64,000 bases of DNA from Lucifuga dentata (GCA_014773175.1 VXCM01000319.1:1-64000), one strand, 5' to 3'; counted from the first letter of the stretch, positions 1 to 13,333 are shown. The notes: generated by a model from the sequence alone, not told the origin. A program made the numbers and translations.

Positions 1-491
1 AGATGGAGGCAGATGATTTGCTGTGGTGACCCCTGAAGGGAAAGCCGAAAGGAAAAGAAGAAGATATGGCTCAAGATACATTTTGTAAATACTGTTTCTT
101 ATGATTAATAAAGCAATTACATTCTATTATTATTATAGTCGTTTCTAGACACATTTTGTTTTGGCTTGTTCAGCATTGTCAGAAGTATGCCCTATAATGA
201 GCGCCCTTCTACAGAAAGTCAGATTACTTAAAGCCCCTTTAAAATCCACCAACAACCTTTTAGCTGATACCCACATTGTATCGCAAATCAAATGTTATAA
301 CTTCCTGACATGAGCACTCAGTCAAACTAAAGCTCCTGAAGCAGCAGGGTGGCATGGTGTAAAGATCGACTTAATTCCATCTGCACAAGTTCACATGTAC
401 TGTAGAGCAAAAACAAATAGATAAATAAAATTACATGCATTACATTCTATATATTATACTATATTATTTCTAATATCTAATATTAAATATT

Positions 492-580
492 AAATATCTA
501 ATATTTTATATATTTATATATATATATATATATATAGATAGATAGATATTATTACTATATATATAAAATATTAGATATTT
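492..580. repeat. TA-rich palindrome with (TA)n core
   Basis: The arm 492-512 (AAATATCTAATATTTTATAT then A) is the exact reverse complement of 560-580, and the (TA)n(GATA)n interior can pair further. The right part appears again after the N at 598, probably as an assembly duplicate. Confidence 0.8.
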
Positions 581-685
581 TAGTCAGTCACTAGTTTNTA
601 TATATATATATATATATATATATAGATAGACAGATATTATTACTATATATATAAAATATTAGATATTTTAGTCAGTCACTAGTTT
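511..685. other. Assembly gap N (598) with duplicated flanks
   Basis: About 87 bp before the N (ending GTCAGTCACTAGTTT) recur after it almost unchanged. There is one visible difference, GATAGATAG against GATAGACAG, plus TA-repeat length. This suggests overlapping contig ends or two haplotypes. Confidence 0.85.
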
Positions 686-3600
686 GACTTTTCCGAGGAT
701 ATGTGAGAGGTACTGGCCTTGGATCTGTGCCTGAACTCAGCTCTCACACTGTTGTAGCTTATGAGCTCCAGCTGCTTGCCTTCATTATGTCCCTGTGCCT
801 CGCCACAAATGCTCCTCAGTCACCAATACTTATCAAAGCACTGGAGTTTGACGCTGTCATTACTCAAAATTAATAACCACGGCAGCATGTTTATCATAAC
901 ACATGAAAAAGTGGAGAGGGAGATGGAACACACAACTGAAAGAGAAATGAAGAGAAAATCTGTTACATGCATACGTGTGCATCTGCCGTAACTAATTACT
1001 CTGCCTCCAGTACACTTTGTTGATTTTTTCTGCACCTTCTCTTCCCATCATGTCTGACAACAGAGCAACACTAGCTTTCCTTGTGTATTCACTCTGCTAA
1101 GCAGGAGTTTAATCTCTGCTGACAGCCAATCTGCTCCAACAAGTAAGGCCTGAGTAAATAAAAAGAGCCTGGGCTTTTAATTTACAAATCATACGAGTAC
1201 AGTGCCATGACTACGTCACTGGCAGGAAAGAAAAGAAATGTGAAATTCCTAAACTCTCAGACTTTTGTGCTGCATGTGCGAAGATATAAAAACAGGGAAG
1301 GGAAGTGACAAGGACGGGGGGAAGGCCCCTCAGCACCTCTCCTCAAATATGGAAAGACAGGTGGTGGAGAAACGAGACAAGGACAAATGTCTGCATGTCT
1401 CTGGTTCAGGCTCTGCTGACATTTTCCATGGCATTTAGAAAACATCCAACTGAAGTAAAAGGAAAGAGGAGGGGGCCTAAAAATAGTAGGCTGAAGGAAA
1501 CCCATGCCAGGTTGGAAGTTAAGGTTATATGACAGATGTAGACACCTTAGATGACCTCTTATCTGAGGGATCTGCTTGCTTTTCCAAACTCACTTGTGTT
1601 CTTAAACAGAGATGAACCTTTACAGCTGAACTCAGCTGCAATGAAGGTCAGATTAAGAATTTATACTCAGGAGGGAGGTCCGATTTTATTGTTATAGTAA
1701 CACTCAGCTGATGCTGCCACTTACTTATGGCAAAAGCATGAGTAGGTAGAAAGCAGAAAAACTGAAAAAATAGTTCCTCTCCCACAGGCAGCATTCCAGG
1801 TTGGCAGTGTGACCACAGAAAACCAAGCAACCAACTGTCCTGTGGCATGTCATCAATCATGCTGATGTATCATATGATCATTTGCTTTTGGGGTTTCACA
1901 CTTCTCAGGGTGCTCTGTGAGCTGCCAGCTGGTTGCAATGAAGGCAATTTGGAAAGAGTTTCCAGCACGAGCTTCACCCATCGTAAGTCTCCAAATCCCT
2001 CATTTTAGAAAAGGTGTGTTTCTGTAAGGATGCTTCCCAAATTATTTCCTGCTTTATTAAAAGGCTTCAGAAAGTCACTGAGGGACTCTGATCATCCCTC
2101 ATCTAGTTTGATTTCCTTTAAGAGAGGGCAAAAATGTAGAACAGCCAGTGGGCAGTGATTTGTGATGCTCATAAGTGACTGAGAAATGCAGGGCATGTTG
2201 GCCTGAAGAAAGAAACAAAGAAGCAGGGATGGGGCGGATGAATATTGAAATGTCTGTTTAAATGAACCTGTCAGAAAGGGTGAGAGGTTAAAAAACAAAA
2301 GTGGGAAGGAGAAACAAGTCAACAGAGAGATGGAAAGAATGCCAGGCCTTCTGGGAAATGCCCAAGTTTCAACAATTAAGATATCATTGAGAAAATGACT
2401 TACTCCATGCATCTACTGTGATTTCAGCATCGACTCAGGACTAAATGAACAAACCTTGTTCACAAACACCAACAGACACACAGAAAGACACACAAACTTT
2501 TTCAACCGAACAAGCCTTATGTCCAGGGCTTGGTTAATGTTATCGCAACATACTGTAATCTATATACAGTATAATCTCAATGCAATAAATCACATAAACA
2601 GGGATAACAGATGTCTAGACAGGGATGTAGGTACAAACAGTGATAGAAAAGAAAGAAGAGCTTGAAAGAGAAATTAAAACCTTAGCTATTTTCACACCTC
2701 ATCACACTTGGACAATCGCTGCATTAAGCAACTGTCTGATTCGGAAAGTTACAGTTTTTGTTAGATGCAAACCTCCAATTTGACCATCGGAAAGGGAATT
2801 TGGAACACTGTCTGACATTTCTATAGGCCCTTTGGTTGAAGGTTCTTTACTGCTATACACGTGCTCAGAGGTGAGGGCCTCAATGGACCAAATGCTAATA
2901 AAATCCATGAACAATGTGCAGGGAATTTTATATTATACTTAATAATTCATGCATTTTGCCAGAAAAGGAGGGAAAAAAAATCACAAAACCACAAACACAA
3001 TGTTAATAAAATCACAAATATGCACAAACACAAAGACACAGGCTTCCCTGAGTTTTTTTGCAAGATGAAACGACAGACACCAAGCACCACGACTGAAAGA
3101 AAAGCATTTAACTTTGACACTGTTCTCCATTTTGTTCTAAAAAGTGAGTGCTGCCATTTGTTCAGTCGCTCCACTAGGATCATAACTCACTCCCCATTTT
3201 CAAACGCTGTGACATTTGAAGAACACAGTTCCTCCTTCACCTGCTATCATCGCTGGAGAGATTACAGAGAAATAACAGAGCCAATATTGCCCACCTGGAG
3301 CACATCACATCCTCTCGCCCCAAGAAATGATGGTGACCAAAAATTAGCCGTCCCGCTGTCACAATCTGACTATCGACCTGTGACGATGGGAAGTCCCCGT
3401 TTGGTCTTCATCTCTTACTTTCCTTCCCCTGAGATGCAGCTGTTCCACTACTACTGAGGAAGACGGAGGCAGCCAGAAAATGCAGTGTTTATTTTTTTTT
3501 TTTTTAAATGAGAGATAAAGAGATGGCAAAAGGAAGAAAAAGAGAAGAAGGGAAGGAAAAATGAGCAAAGTACTTTACCTCCCTCTGTGCTCTATCTCTC

Positions 3601-3720
3601 TGATGGCTCCTTGTCTGGGGACAAATTGATCTTGGTAATAAGGGGTCATTTCCTCTGCCTATTTACCTGCTCACTACACACTGTCATCAGTTTGACACAC
3701 ATACACACACACATGCACAT

Positions 3721-3723
<3 letters not shown>

Positions 3724-3781
<58 letters not shown>
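3724..3781. repeat. (CA)n microsatellite
   Basis: This is about 58 bp of uninterrupted CA, preceded by imperfect CACATG units. Frames across it give only Thr-His or Cys-Val runs. Confidence 0.97.
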
Positions 3782-3785
<4 letters not shown>

Positions 3786-3875
3786 TTTCTGACCCAGCTA
3801 CACCCTCATATGATGCTGATGGGGTAATGAAGGGCTGAGTCATTTTTGTCTTCTGTGATCACCAAACAAGCAAGG

Positions 3876-3880
<5 letters not shown>

Positions 3881-3914
<34 letters not shown>
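3881..3914. repeat. (GT)n microsatellite
   Basis: Seventeen GT units lie 100 bp after the CA tract at 3724 and in the opposite strand sense. Confidence 0.95.
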
Positions 3915-3920
<6 letters not shown>

Positions 3921-4097
3921 ATGTCAATGCTGCTTTCCTCACAGCGCTGACCTTGATCACCTTTGCCTCTTTGAACCTGAAGCCAAACAAACCATTTCAG
4001 CAATTCCCTCTCTACATGTGGCACTAACAGGCTAAGCCATGCACGGAAAATCATTATCGATAAACTTTGCAGCGCTGACAACAACCGTTACTCGAGA

Positions 4098-4130
4098 GTG
4101 TGTGTGTGTGTGTGTGTGTGTGCGTGTGTC
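4098..4130. repeat. (TG)n microsatellite
   Basis: About 12 TG units followed by an interrupted CGTGTG end. Confidence 0.93.
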
Positions 4131-4360
4131 TGTCTCTGTACATATTGGCATGCACTGTATGTTAATTTGTGATATGGTAATTTTTTTCATTTTTCAGGCC
4201 ATTTTCATAGCGACACGCTTTCACACAGACACGTAAATCTTCAGAATTATCTACCTTGGAGACCATCTTTGAAAGTTCTGTTTTTGCTAATGAAGAGAAG
4301 AAAGATGAAGAAAGGAAAGAGAGGAAAGTTTATGAATTTTGCTCCCTTAATCAGCACTAC

Positions 4361-4384
4361 CTCTCTCTCTCTCTCTCTCTCTCA

Positions 4385-4438
<54 letters not shown>
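4361..4438. repeat. (CT)n(CA)n compound microsatellite
   Basis: About 11 CT units pass through CACT into about 26 CA units. Confidence 0.95.
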
Positions 4439-4441
<3 letters not shown>

Positions 4442-5536
4442 TATCACCTCCCTCTGTTATCTGAATCACTCTTAAAGGAGCATGCATGTGATTTCGCACA
4501 TTTGAGGTCAATATATACAATCCATATACACGTTACATTACTGCCAGCCATTTTCCAAAACATACAACTGGGGCATTAAATTTTAGAATTGTTTTTCCTG
4601 CTTTTCATAGTGCCATTGGTTTCAGCTAATTCTAGAACACTATAAAAAAAAAATCAACTTGTAGAGATGTGAAACGTGCTTGAGATACATAATCCAACAC
4701 AGCAAACAAACGATTTAATCTCCTAATTTTTTTTTTTTTTTTTTTTTGTAGAAGTTATTTAATTTGACCAATCCAAAACGGAGCTACATGGAAGAAAATG
4801 TCTCTGCCAGGGAGTATAGTCCCAGGAGAAGACTGTTTTTACAGGCTATGTGTGGAAGTGTTAGCAGACAAAATTTTAAGGTGGGTGTACGTTTGAACAT
4901 TTGATTTTTAAAGAGTAGGGGATTTGCCAAAATAACATGAACACTTGAATACGGTTTTATGCTTTGGAAAATGGTTGACAGTAACATATATGTGGGTAGC
5001 ATTTATTGTGCTCAAACATGCAAAATCACTGTATGCTCCTATAAAATCTGTCTTTCTATATATATATATATTTCTACAAGTCTCTTCTCTCATAAGCCAA
5101 CAACACATCCATGCTGGCAAACAATGTCACACAGCATCCCTGCTTTATCTCCAATACACATGGTGACATACCACACACACACACAAACGCAGAACTAGAA
5201 CTTCCAATATTCCCACAGGCGATCCAGACAAATCCAGTTAGATACACACATACACACATACACCCCTTCGGCCCCTGAACCAATGCAGTAAATATCATTA
5301 TAGAATCAATGCAGCATTGAATCAGCCATGTGTGTGTGTGTGTGTATGTGTATGTGTGATAAAGGGAAGAAGTTGATAAAACCATGTGCTCCTATGAGGA
5401 TTTTGCCAAACTCCATGTTTTTTGATTGAAAAGGGATGGGTGAGGTATTACCATAACGTCCCCACCACATGTCTGCTGTAAACTCAATAATGGAAGAATA
5501 ATTTCACATATGCACACGCACATGCTCACACTCACA

Positions 5537-5671
5537 CACACACACACACAGCTTGCCTGCATCTTGCTACACGCCATGGTAAATTCAATATTGGGTTAAC
5601 ACTNCACACACACACACAGCTTGCCTGCATCTTGCTACACGCCATGGTAAATTCAATATTGGGTTAACACT
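5537..5671. other. Assembly gap N (5604) with identical 67-bp flanks
   Basis: The 67 bases before the N (a CA repeat, then GCTTGCCTGCATCTTGCTAC, ending GGGTTAACACT) are identical to the 67 after it. A single genomic copy is likely. Confidence 0.88.
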
Positions 5672-6379
5672 CCTAAGCCAAAGAGGGAGTAGAGTCTGCA
5701 GAGAAGCCACAGCCTTAGCTGTAAATCAATACATTAAATAGAAACATATGAATAAAACACAAGATAATAAATAAAAGAGGAGATGGTTTACTTTGGCCTT
5801 CATATACTGTAAAAGCCCTCTCCCTCCTCTCCTATAGAGCTTTGAGAGAAAAAGAGAGAGGGAGCAAGAGAGTAAGAAGGAGGGCAGGACAGTTAAAATA
5901 AATTTTGTATTTTCATATTTAATTATTTCAGAGGTCAAAAAAAAGTCCTCCTTTGTCAGTCATTCCCTGTGCTGATGTTGGGTGTTGTCATGTGTTTCTG
6001 TTGCGTCTCAGTACAGTATTTTAGAATGTTTGTGAAATACAGGCAATTGTGCCTTTGCTGTCAGATCAGCGTCTTCTTTTATATCTCTACTTCAAGCTAA
6101 TTTTACAAAAGGGCTTGTACTTTATATTTTTGCTTGTTTTGTTTTTGTGTGATGTTTGATTTCTGTTGTCATGTTTGCTCTAATGTTCTGAAGCATTTTG
6201 TGGCTTTGTTTGAAAATGTGTTCTCTCTAAACATTAATCTTCTTTTGATAATTGTTATAATTATTAGTATTACTATCAATAAGTATTCAGATGTGTGCAC
6301 AATATCCCAATTATATGACCAAAGCTGAATGGCCTCCATGTAGACTGGCCTTCAGAGAATTAAATGTGTCAAGTGTATT

Positions 6380-6413
<34 letters not shown>

Positions 6414-7344
6414 GCCTCCACCAGTGAGGTCATATTTTCATGCTTGTTTGATGTTTGTTTCATAGCAGGATTACTCAAAAAATTATGAAGCAACTTTGAT
6501 GAAAATTGGTTAAGGATGGGGCATGACTCAGAAAAAAAATCCATTACACGTTGGTGCAGATCTGGGTCCAGGGGCAGATCCGGGAATTTTCAAAGAATAT
6601 CTTAACATTTCAAGACAGTACTTTTTAAATATATAGTTTTGACATTTTTTTTAAATTAATACACCCATCTCAATGAATAAAAATGAGCCCATGATAGATC
6701 AATAGGTGCAATTTGGTCCAGATCTGGATGCATTTTAAAACAACTTTTTTTCTCATGACAAATAATGCAATTAAGTCATATTATTATTTCAGTCTCTTTC
6801 TCTTTAGGCCAGTTTATTATTAGAACAAGATAAAAAAAAATAAAAAATATAAAAAAAATAAATTAATTAATTAAAAAAAAATTCTAGACTTGTTCAGCCT
6901 TGGTGCATTCTAATGGGTGTCCTTCATGTTGCTAGTTGCCATTGAATTACAAATATTTCTAATTATACACTTACCTCATTATGGTTTAGCTTCTAATTTT
7001 GTGCGTATGTAATGAGTGTTAAGGCTCTTCTCGGTTTATCAAATCTTTAGCGACAGAATTTCTTTGACTAACTGATTAATTATTTAAATGAAAAATCAGT
7101 CGTATTGCTTCTCCAACATTATTGTCCCTGAAGAGATGAATGCAGTCACGTCGAAGGATCCCTTAAAACGTAACATAACCACAGAGATGTGACTTTCCAG
7201 TCAAAACTAAATAGCTAATTTCCCATTAAATACCAATCAACAAAAGATTTAGTTAACCATGACCATAAAGCCTCATCAGTCAAGCAATCAATTTATTGAA
7301 CTGATTGATCAGCCCAGGCTGAGAGTGTGTGAGTGTGTACGTAC

Positions 7345-7475
7345 CTGTCGTTGATGCTCCAGTTGAGGCAGAGGTTGAGGGAGCTGAGGTTGCGACATTT
7401 CCTCACCACCTCCATCACCGTCTCATTGTTCAGCTCTGAGATGTGCCGCAGGTCCAAAACACTCAGGTTACGGAG
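7345..7475 (-). CDS. fbxl17: FBXL17 internal coding exon (LRR region, 43 codons + 2 nt)
   Basis: Read on the minus strand this exon starts LRNLSVLDLRHISELNNETV and ends NLCLNWSINDR, the next LRR segment of FBXL17 after the exon at 17458-17565. The two join in phase 0 with no missing residue (IHLTG then LRNLS). LRR signatures are LRNLSVLDL and CRNLSSLNLCLNW. The acceptor is TTCTTGTAG before CTCCG and the donor is CAG followed by GTACGT. The exon is 131 nt, not a multiple of three, and the final Arg codon is split after its second base; skipping it would shift the frame. Compared with the mammalian protein as I remember it, the differences are conservative apart from Ser for Ile in NWSIND. The following exon (expected to begin CVEVIAKE) was not found in 1-7344. 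FBXL17 rather than another FBXL paralogue is supported by the specific HITEL/HISEL and LNLCLNW context. Confidence 0.92.
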
Positions 7476-7514
7476 CTACAAGAAGCAATACACACACACA
7501 CACACACACACACA
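7476..7514 (-). promoter_or_regulatory. fbxl17: 3' splice site with adjacent (TG)12 tract
   Basis: In gene sense a perfect (TG)12 tract (plus-strand 7491-7514) is followed by 15 nt, TATTGCTTCTTGTAG, and then the exon. The tract takes the place normally held by a polypyrimidine tract, which is short here. UG repeats at this position are known binding sites for TDP-43 and CELF-type proteins, as at CFTR exon 9. An effect on this exon is inferred. Confidence 0.8.
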
Positions 7515-10500
7515 AGCACACATTAAAATGATTTACCGATGTCAAAAACAGCCAGCAGCACAGCCCAGACAACCTAATAACAAAGTGCCTTTTTAACAAA
7601 ACAAAACCCTGCTCTCACTCTTTATCTCTCGTTCACATACAGGTATGGAGGCAAACACATTTCCTTTCAGCTGAAGGAGAGAGCAGACTCTGTTATTGTA
7701 AGCAGTGCAAAAAAACTGCTGGCAGACAAATGTTTACCTCATTGTGAACCTACATACGGCATATAGGCAGGCACCTGTAAAGACACCTGTAAAGTTTGAT
7801 TAATGCCAAGATGATTTATTGGCAGTGACAATAATAAGCAGCATGTATGGGGGGGGGGGGNCTCGGCATGCAAAACAAATCCTAACAAACAAATAAATGA
7901 CACCAAATTGCTTGATGTTTGTGTTTACCATTCTGTGCATGCATGACTGTGGTGTGAGGTTATAAACCAGTATGAGCTTTCTTTGCATGCACTTTTCCTC
8001 TTCCTTTTATCTCTCCCACTTTCCCTAATCCTGTTTTCCGATCTGAATTCCTTATAACAGGGAGTTTAGATTAATCCTCCAATCAAAATCGCTACTTCCT
8101 GACACACTCACACACAGAAAGAAACACGCAATCTTACATGCCGACACACGTACACCCACACTGACACACTGTTCAGTAAGCTTTCCTGCTTGCAGAAGTT
8201 ACGAAAAGATTTCCAAGGAAATGCAAGCTTTTCTGATATATACTTAAGAATAGCAGCGGTGCAAGTACACACTCTCACAAACACACTCAAACTTGCACAC
8301 ACACACACTGTGAATGCAAGATAATAGAGGCATGATATTCCAGCCAGCCGCCAGGGAGGCAAGGTGGTAAATGTCACGGCCAAGGCCAAAGAGAAAACAA
8401 GCTTAGCGTTGGTGTTAAAATCACTGAGCACTTATTGTCTGCTCCATAGGCATGACATATATCTACCAGCATGAACACACATGAAGGGAATGGATAAGGA
8501 CCAAGCCTCACCGTGTGAAGTAAGCGCACATGTAAATACTCTTCCCTGAGCTCACATATTGGGAATCAAAACACACACACGCACACCAGCTGCAAATAAA
8601 CACGGTGTGTGGTTTGATGCTACACTGCACTGGAGGTACAAAAAGCTTTCAGGACCTTTATCTCCTTTCCATTTGTCTCTCTCTTTCTCTTTCATGTAGC
8701 CTGTGGCTTCTTGTCATTTCTCAAGAGAAAACTGCACCAACAGCTCTGGTGATGAAAGCTCTGTTTAGACGTATGTATGAAATAAACATGAAACACATTT
8801 TGTTTGTGGCATACCCACACCTATACGGCTAAGACAGGCTTAGATACACTAATGAAATAAACATTAAACATCTTGTGTGAGCAAAGATGAGTCAAGAATA
8901 CAGCAGTAATTGCTAGGGACAGCAAAACTGACATTATAAAGAGTTTTATGATGAAAGGAAAATGCTAAACTGTATGCATTAAGACAGACATGCGCATATG
9001 GGTGCATACAAGCAGATGCTCACACATACACATAAACACAAAACCCACACTCACAAACTATCACGCACCCCTGTGGCCACCAATGGATCGAAGTGCTAAA
9101 TTATTCATGCAGAATGAGGCTGATCTCTGCATGCGTGTTTTGGGGGGGAATTGCAAGGAAAGCATGGCAAGAATTGAGCCCAGACCTAAGTGACCACCGC
9201 CACAAACATTCTTAATAACAGCCCTATGCTCCAACTGTCAAAAAAGAAAATTAACATTAATAGCACACACATGCTCACTGTCACACACATCACACAATTA
9301 TTCAAATTTAGTGTGGAGCAACATTTGAAAGCCCAGACTTCAAAAAGACAGTTTGTTTTCCAAAGCTTCTAAAATGCTTATGTCTGCCAAACGGAATTTC
9401 TACGACAACCAGTCGTAACTACCCTATTGATGTGGATAGCCAATGAGAAATCAGGCCAACAACCCTGAGTTTTGATTGGCTGAAATTGTAGCTAGGTTGA
9501 AGAAAATTGAAAATTTAGCAGATGTCTGCATGAAAGGAAAGAGGCAGAGTCACGGCTGAGACTGTAACTTTGTTAATCCATCTGTGAAAACCACCGCAGG
9601 AAAATAAATTCTACCATTTAGCAGACATCTGCCAAAAGTAAAATATCCTCCAAATCCTCGAAATTAAAAGTCACAAAAACCTCTCAATAATTAGTCACAC
9701 CTCCAAGATGTGACAGGCCGCAGTGCCAGTGTTTGTTTTCTCATAGCTGACAGATTATTATAATTTGGCTCTTAGGTGAAAAGTTTCACTGCTTCCAGTC
9801 TTAGTCGTCATTACCACTCGTAATGTAGCTTATTTTCTGCCCACGTATTTTCTGTGATCTAGACACAGACGGGGGACAAAAAAGAAAGAAAAATAAATGC
9901 AAGGGGAGAAAAAAAGAACAGCGGAAGAGAGAGTGGAGGGAGGGGGGGTTTGGTGGGGTTCTGCAGGTTGTTCTTCTCCTCGGCTGAAGTCTGTAACCAG
10001 GCAGAGTTTGTCTTCTCTCCTCTGAGTTGGCAGCTACACCTGGATAATTATTCACGCTGTTAAAGAAACACTGAAACAGCCAAAAACCAGCTGCTCTGAG
10101 GCCAGCGTGTTGCCCCTGCCCGGTTAAATGCGCACACAGTGCAGAAATGAATGCAAACACTGTTAAACTATTCTAATGATGATGTTCACACACATAAAAA
10201 CAATTAGTTAGCTTTTTTCACAAATTTATTATTCATAACAATAATAGCTCTATAACAATAAATTTGAAATAAATCATCATGTATTTTCTGTTCATCAGTT
10301 GGGTCATTTGACGTTAGACTAAACACTGAACTACATGACACCAACTGCAGTTTTCCTTTAAAATCATTCTTTTACATCATCGTTTCAATTGCCTACAATG
10401 TTGTAACCTTTTCTTTACAATGTATTTTGGTAAGGTAAATTTTAAGATCAACCTCACTTTCAGTTAATCAATTTTTTTTTTTTTTAATTTACATTTTTAA

Positions 10501-11015
10501 ATAAAAATTGCAAATATATTGAGATATATTCACAGTCACTAAACTTGCTTTCAAAACAAACAGATATTCAGATCAAGCTCCACAGATTCACAATCATAAT
10601 TGGATGTGAATGTTAGTTTACAGACCAAGACTAAACTAAATCAAATGTAATACACAGTATCAAACCTTATGCAATCACATTTTTCATGAGCTGGAAGAGC
10701 AAACACTGAGTCTGAGAAATTCCACCATATTTCTGCATTAAAGAGGTTGTTTAATTCAGTCCACATGAGCAGAGGAGGTCTTTGGGCCTGAAGCAGCTTG
10801 GCTCCCACCTGCCTAAATTATAAAGCCTCTCTCAAACAGGAAAAATGAGAGCCAGAGTCAGAGGTCAAATGCAAAACAACACTTTAAATGAAAGAAAAAT
10901 AACTGGCTGCTTCAAAGGTACGCTCTGCTTCAGCCAAGCTCAGGCTGGAGTTCAATATTTGGAGAGGCTGATTTGACACTTTATTACATTAGTGTATGTC
11001 ACAGTCTGGCACACC

Positions 11016-11018
<3 letters not shown>

Positions 11019-11064
<46 letters not shown>
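11019..11064. repeat. (TG)n microsatellite
   Basis: Twenty-three uninterrupted TG units. Confidence 0.96.
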
Positions 11065-11067
<3 letters not shown>

Positions 11068-11636
11068 AGAGCTTACCTGAGTACGATCTGCCAGACTACA
11101 GACCTATAACTAACTGCTATTACTCCATTTACTTACACAACGTCAAGCATCATGATGCCAAGCAGGAAGTGGAGTCAGGGCGGACCCCATGCAGAGGACA
11201 TGATGTCAGGGTTTGAACACGTGCATAAAGCTTAATGAGTTCATGGCTGTTGCTGACCATCAGCCTCAGTGTCCTAAATGACAAGCTGCTAAAAACACAG
11301 ACAGAACGCGTATTGTTTTACACAAAAATAATGTCCATGATGGATTTGGAAAATACAGTATTATCTGCTTTTTCATTGCTGTATTTAATGTAGAAACACT
11401 CCAGGATTTAATAAGTAAATTTGTTTGGTGAAAAACAGACTTTACTGTGGGAAAAAACATACCCTTAAGAAGTCCACACAAAAACCACATGCATGCAAGT
11501 GTAGTCCATGAAAAAATGTTTTCTTTTTGGTAAATCTCCTTCGTGAGAGTGGCAACTCTCAATCCTCAGAGTTGGAAGTGGCAGAGATGAGAGGGAACCC
11601 TGCAAGAGAACAGCCTGACTTAATATGAAAGCCTGT

Positions 11637-12166
11637 AAAGGCCCCAGTATACTTCAAAAGATTAAGATGAAGCAACTTAAGAACAGGCCAGTGAACACAT
11701 CCTAGAACATAGTGCAAGTGTTCTAGGACGCGTACACCCCTTAACTGAAGCTTGTTTTTTGCAACTCTGTACCAGTAGGAGGCACAAAATGGTCAAAAGT
11801 CAGTTGCAGTGGAAAAGGCGATGGTACAGTCGTCTCGTCTTATAAATCAGAGTAGAAAGGAAGATGGGAAATTTTTGTTTATTCTACAAATCTGGAGTTC
11901 AACAGCAGAGGAAGAAGTGAATGAATTACAACAAAAGCCAAGCTCGGCCCGTTGGCTCCTCATTAGTGATTCAACAGCCATGTGATATTTGGACCAGTTG
12001 CAACCAGGAGAAGATATCAAACATAGAAAAAAACAAAAGACGAAAGTTCACCTGGTGGACCTGAAACAAAGAACACAGAAAGATCCTGAATCACCGTGTC
12101 TTGAGACTTGCAAGATGTGTTTTTGCCTTGAAATTTCTACTTTGCATGTAGCATACTGGGGTCTCA
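11637..12166. mobile_element. Possible DNA-transposon remnant with short inverted ends
   Basis: The left sequence AAAGGCCCCAGTATACTTC and the right sequence GTAGCATACTGGGGTCT are imperfect inverted repeats (AGRCCCCAGTAT core) about 530 bp apart. No clear target duplication was found and the interior has no recognisable coding remnant. Borders are approximate. Confidence 0.45.
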
Positions 12167-13202
12167 AAAACGGTAGGCAGAAGTTTAGACAGACACACTC
12201 TGAAGTAATATTCAAAGTCCTAGGGAAGAAGTCAAAGTCACAGGGTGTTGTTGAGGTGGCATGGTGGCCCTGACACATTTTGTTTTGTTGTCCACATGTG
12301 TATGAGAGTGTGTGACACAGGATGAGACCAGGGGGAAAGGTGAGATGAATGGCAGCGATGTCACTGGGTGAACACAAGCGCGCCCTCATGCATACAAGCT
12401 TTGTTTTTTTGGTTTTTTTCCATATCTGAACATCCCAGACAGTTCAGTCAGACAGAAGAAAGCTGTGTCGAGACAATCCCTCTGCGGTAAGCCCAAACTG
12501 CGCACACCCCTCCAGATGCACATACACACACACACATATATATGTATACAGATAGATCTATGCAACAGAGTGATGAATATTTGAAAAAGGAGTGGGACAA
12601 AACTGGATAGGCCATGGGTCTGATATCCGTCTAAATCAGTCATGGACGAGTGGGCTGATCCATGTGTGCATGTGCGTGTGTGTGTGTGTGCGCATGCATG
12701 CGTGCCTGGTTAACTTCTCTCATTATCTGTCTTCTGCTCATCTACTATCACTTATTTTCCTCTCCGACCCCCTTTTCTCTCTCTTTCTGCCGCTAATCCT
12801 GAATGTGTTGCTGTTGATAACAAACTCAGTGGTGAGGAAAGGCTAAAGGGGATACACAGTGTTGGTTTCTCTTCAGCGCACTAAGCCAAATGACCACATG
12901 GGCACACATATACACACATATATGTGCATGCATGAATAAATCTGACAGCAATGGATGACAGTCACAGCACCATGACACTCATTGGGCCAATAATGAGACA
13001 TGATCCCCCTCCCTCCAGAGGTCAAAAACCTCTCTATCTCTGTCTGTCTGAGGGTTAGAGGTCTTAGAACCAAATGAATTATTCTTCAATTACTCTTACG
13101 AGAGACACACATCATCCTTGGGCTCTCCTTGCTGATTATATGCATAAATCCCCCAATCTCCTCCATACAGCAGTGAAGAAAATGATTGCTACAATTTTGA
13201 CT

Positions 13203-13333
13203 CATTCTGCAGCCCCCCCACCCCCATTCCCTTTATTTCCCCAAATCCTCTTTCTTTGTTAGTTCCGNCATTCTGCAGCCCCCCCACCCCCATTCCCTTT
13301 ATTTCCCCAAATCCTCTTTCTTTGTTAGTTCCG
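13203..13333. other. Assembly gap N (13268) with identical 65-bp flanks
   Basis: CATTCTGCAGCCCCCCCACC through GTTAGTTCCG occurs at 13203-13267 and again at 13269-13333 without change. It is probably an unmerged overlap. Confidence 0.88.

Larger units (their letters stand above)
1..7344 (-). other. fbxl17: FBXL17 intron downstream of the 131-bp exon (partial)
   Basis: The intron begins with GTACGT at 7344-7339 in gene sense and runs out of the window. It contains a TA-rich palindrome at 492-580, two N gaps with duplicated flanks (598 and 5604) and four (CA)n or (CT)n(CA)n microsatellites between 3724 and 4438. The open frames here are short, low in complexity or composed of repeat-derived Thr-His or Cys-Val runs, and none resembles a known protein. 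Confidence 0.8.

Noticed and set aside
2861..3457. 198-codon open frame on the plus strand
   Set aside because: It is the longest frame in the window but has no recognisable domain, an AT-rich low-complexity middle, no splice or codon signal, and lies in the intron opposite to the gene.
3646..4579. Frames encoding long Thr-His or Cys-Val runs
   Set aside because: They are translations of CA and CT microsatellites.
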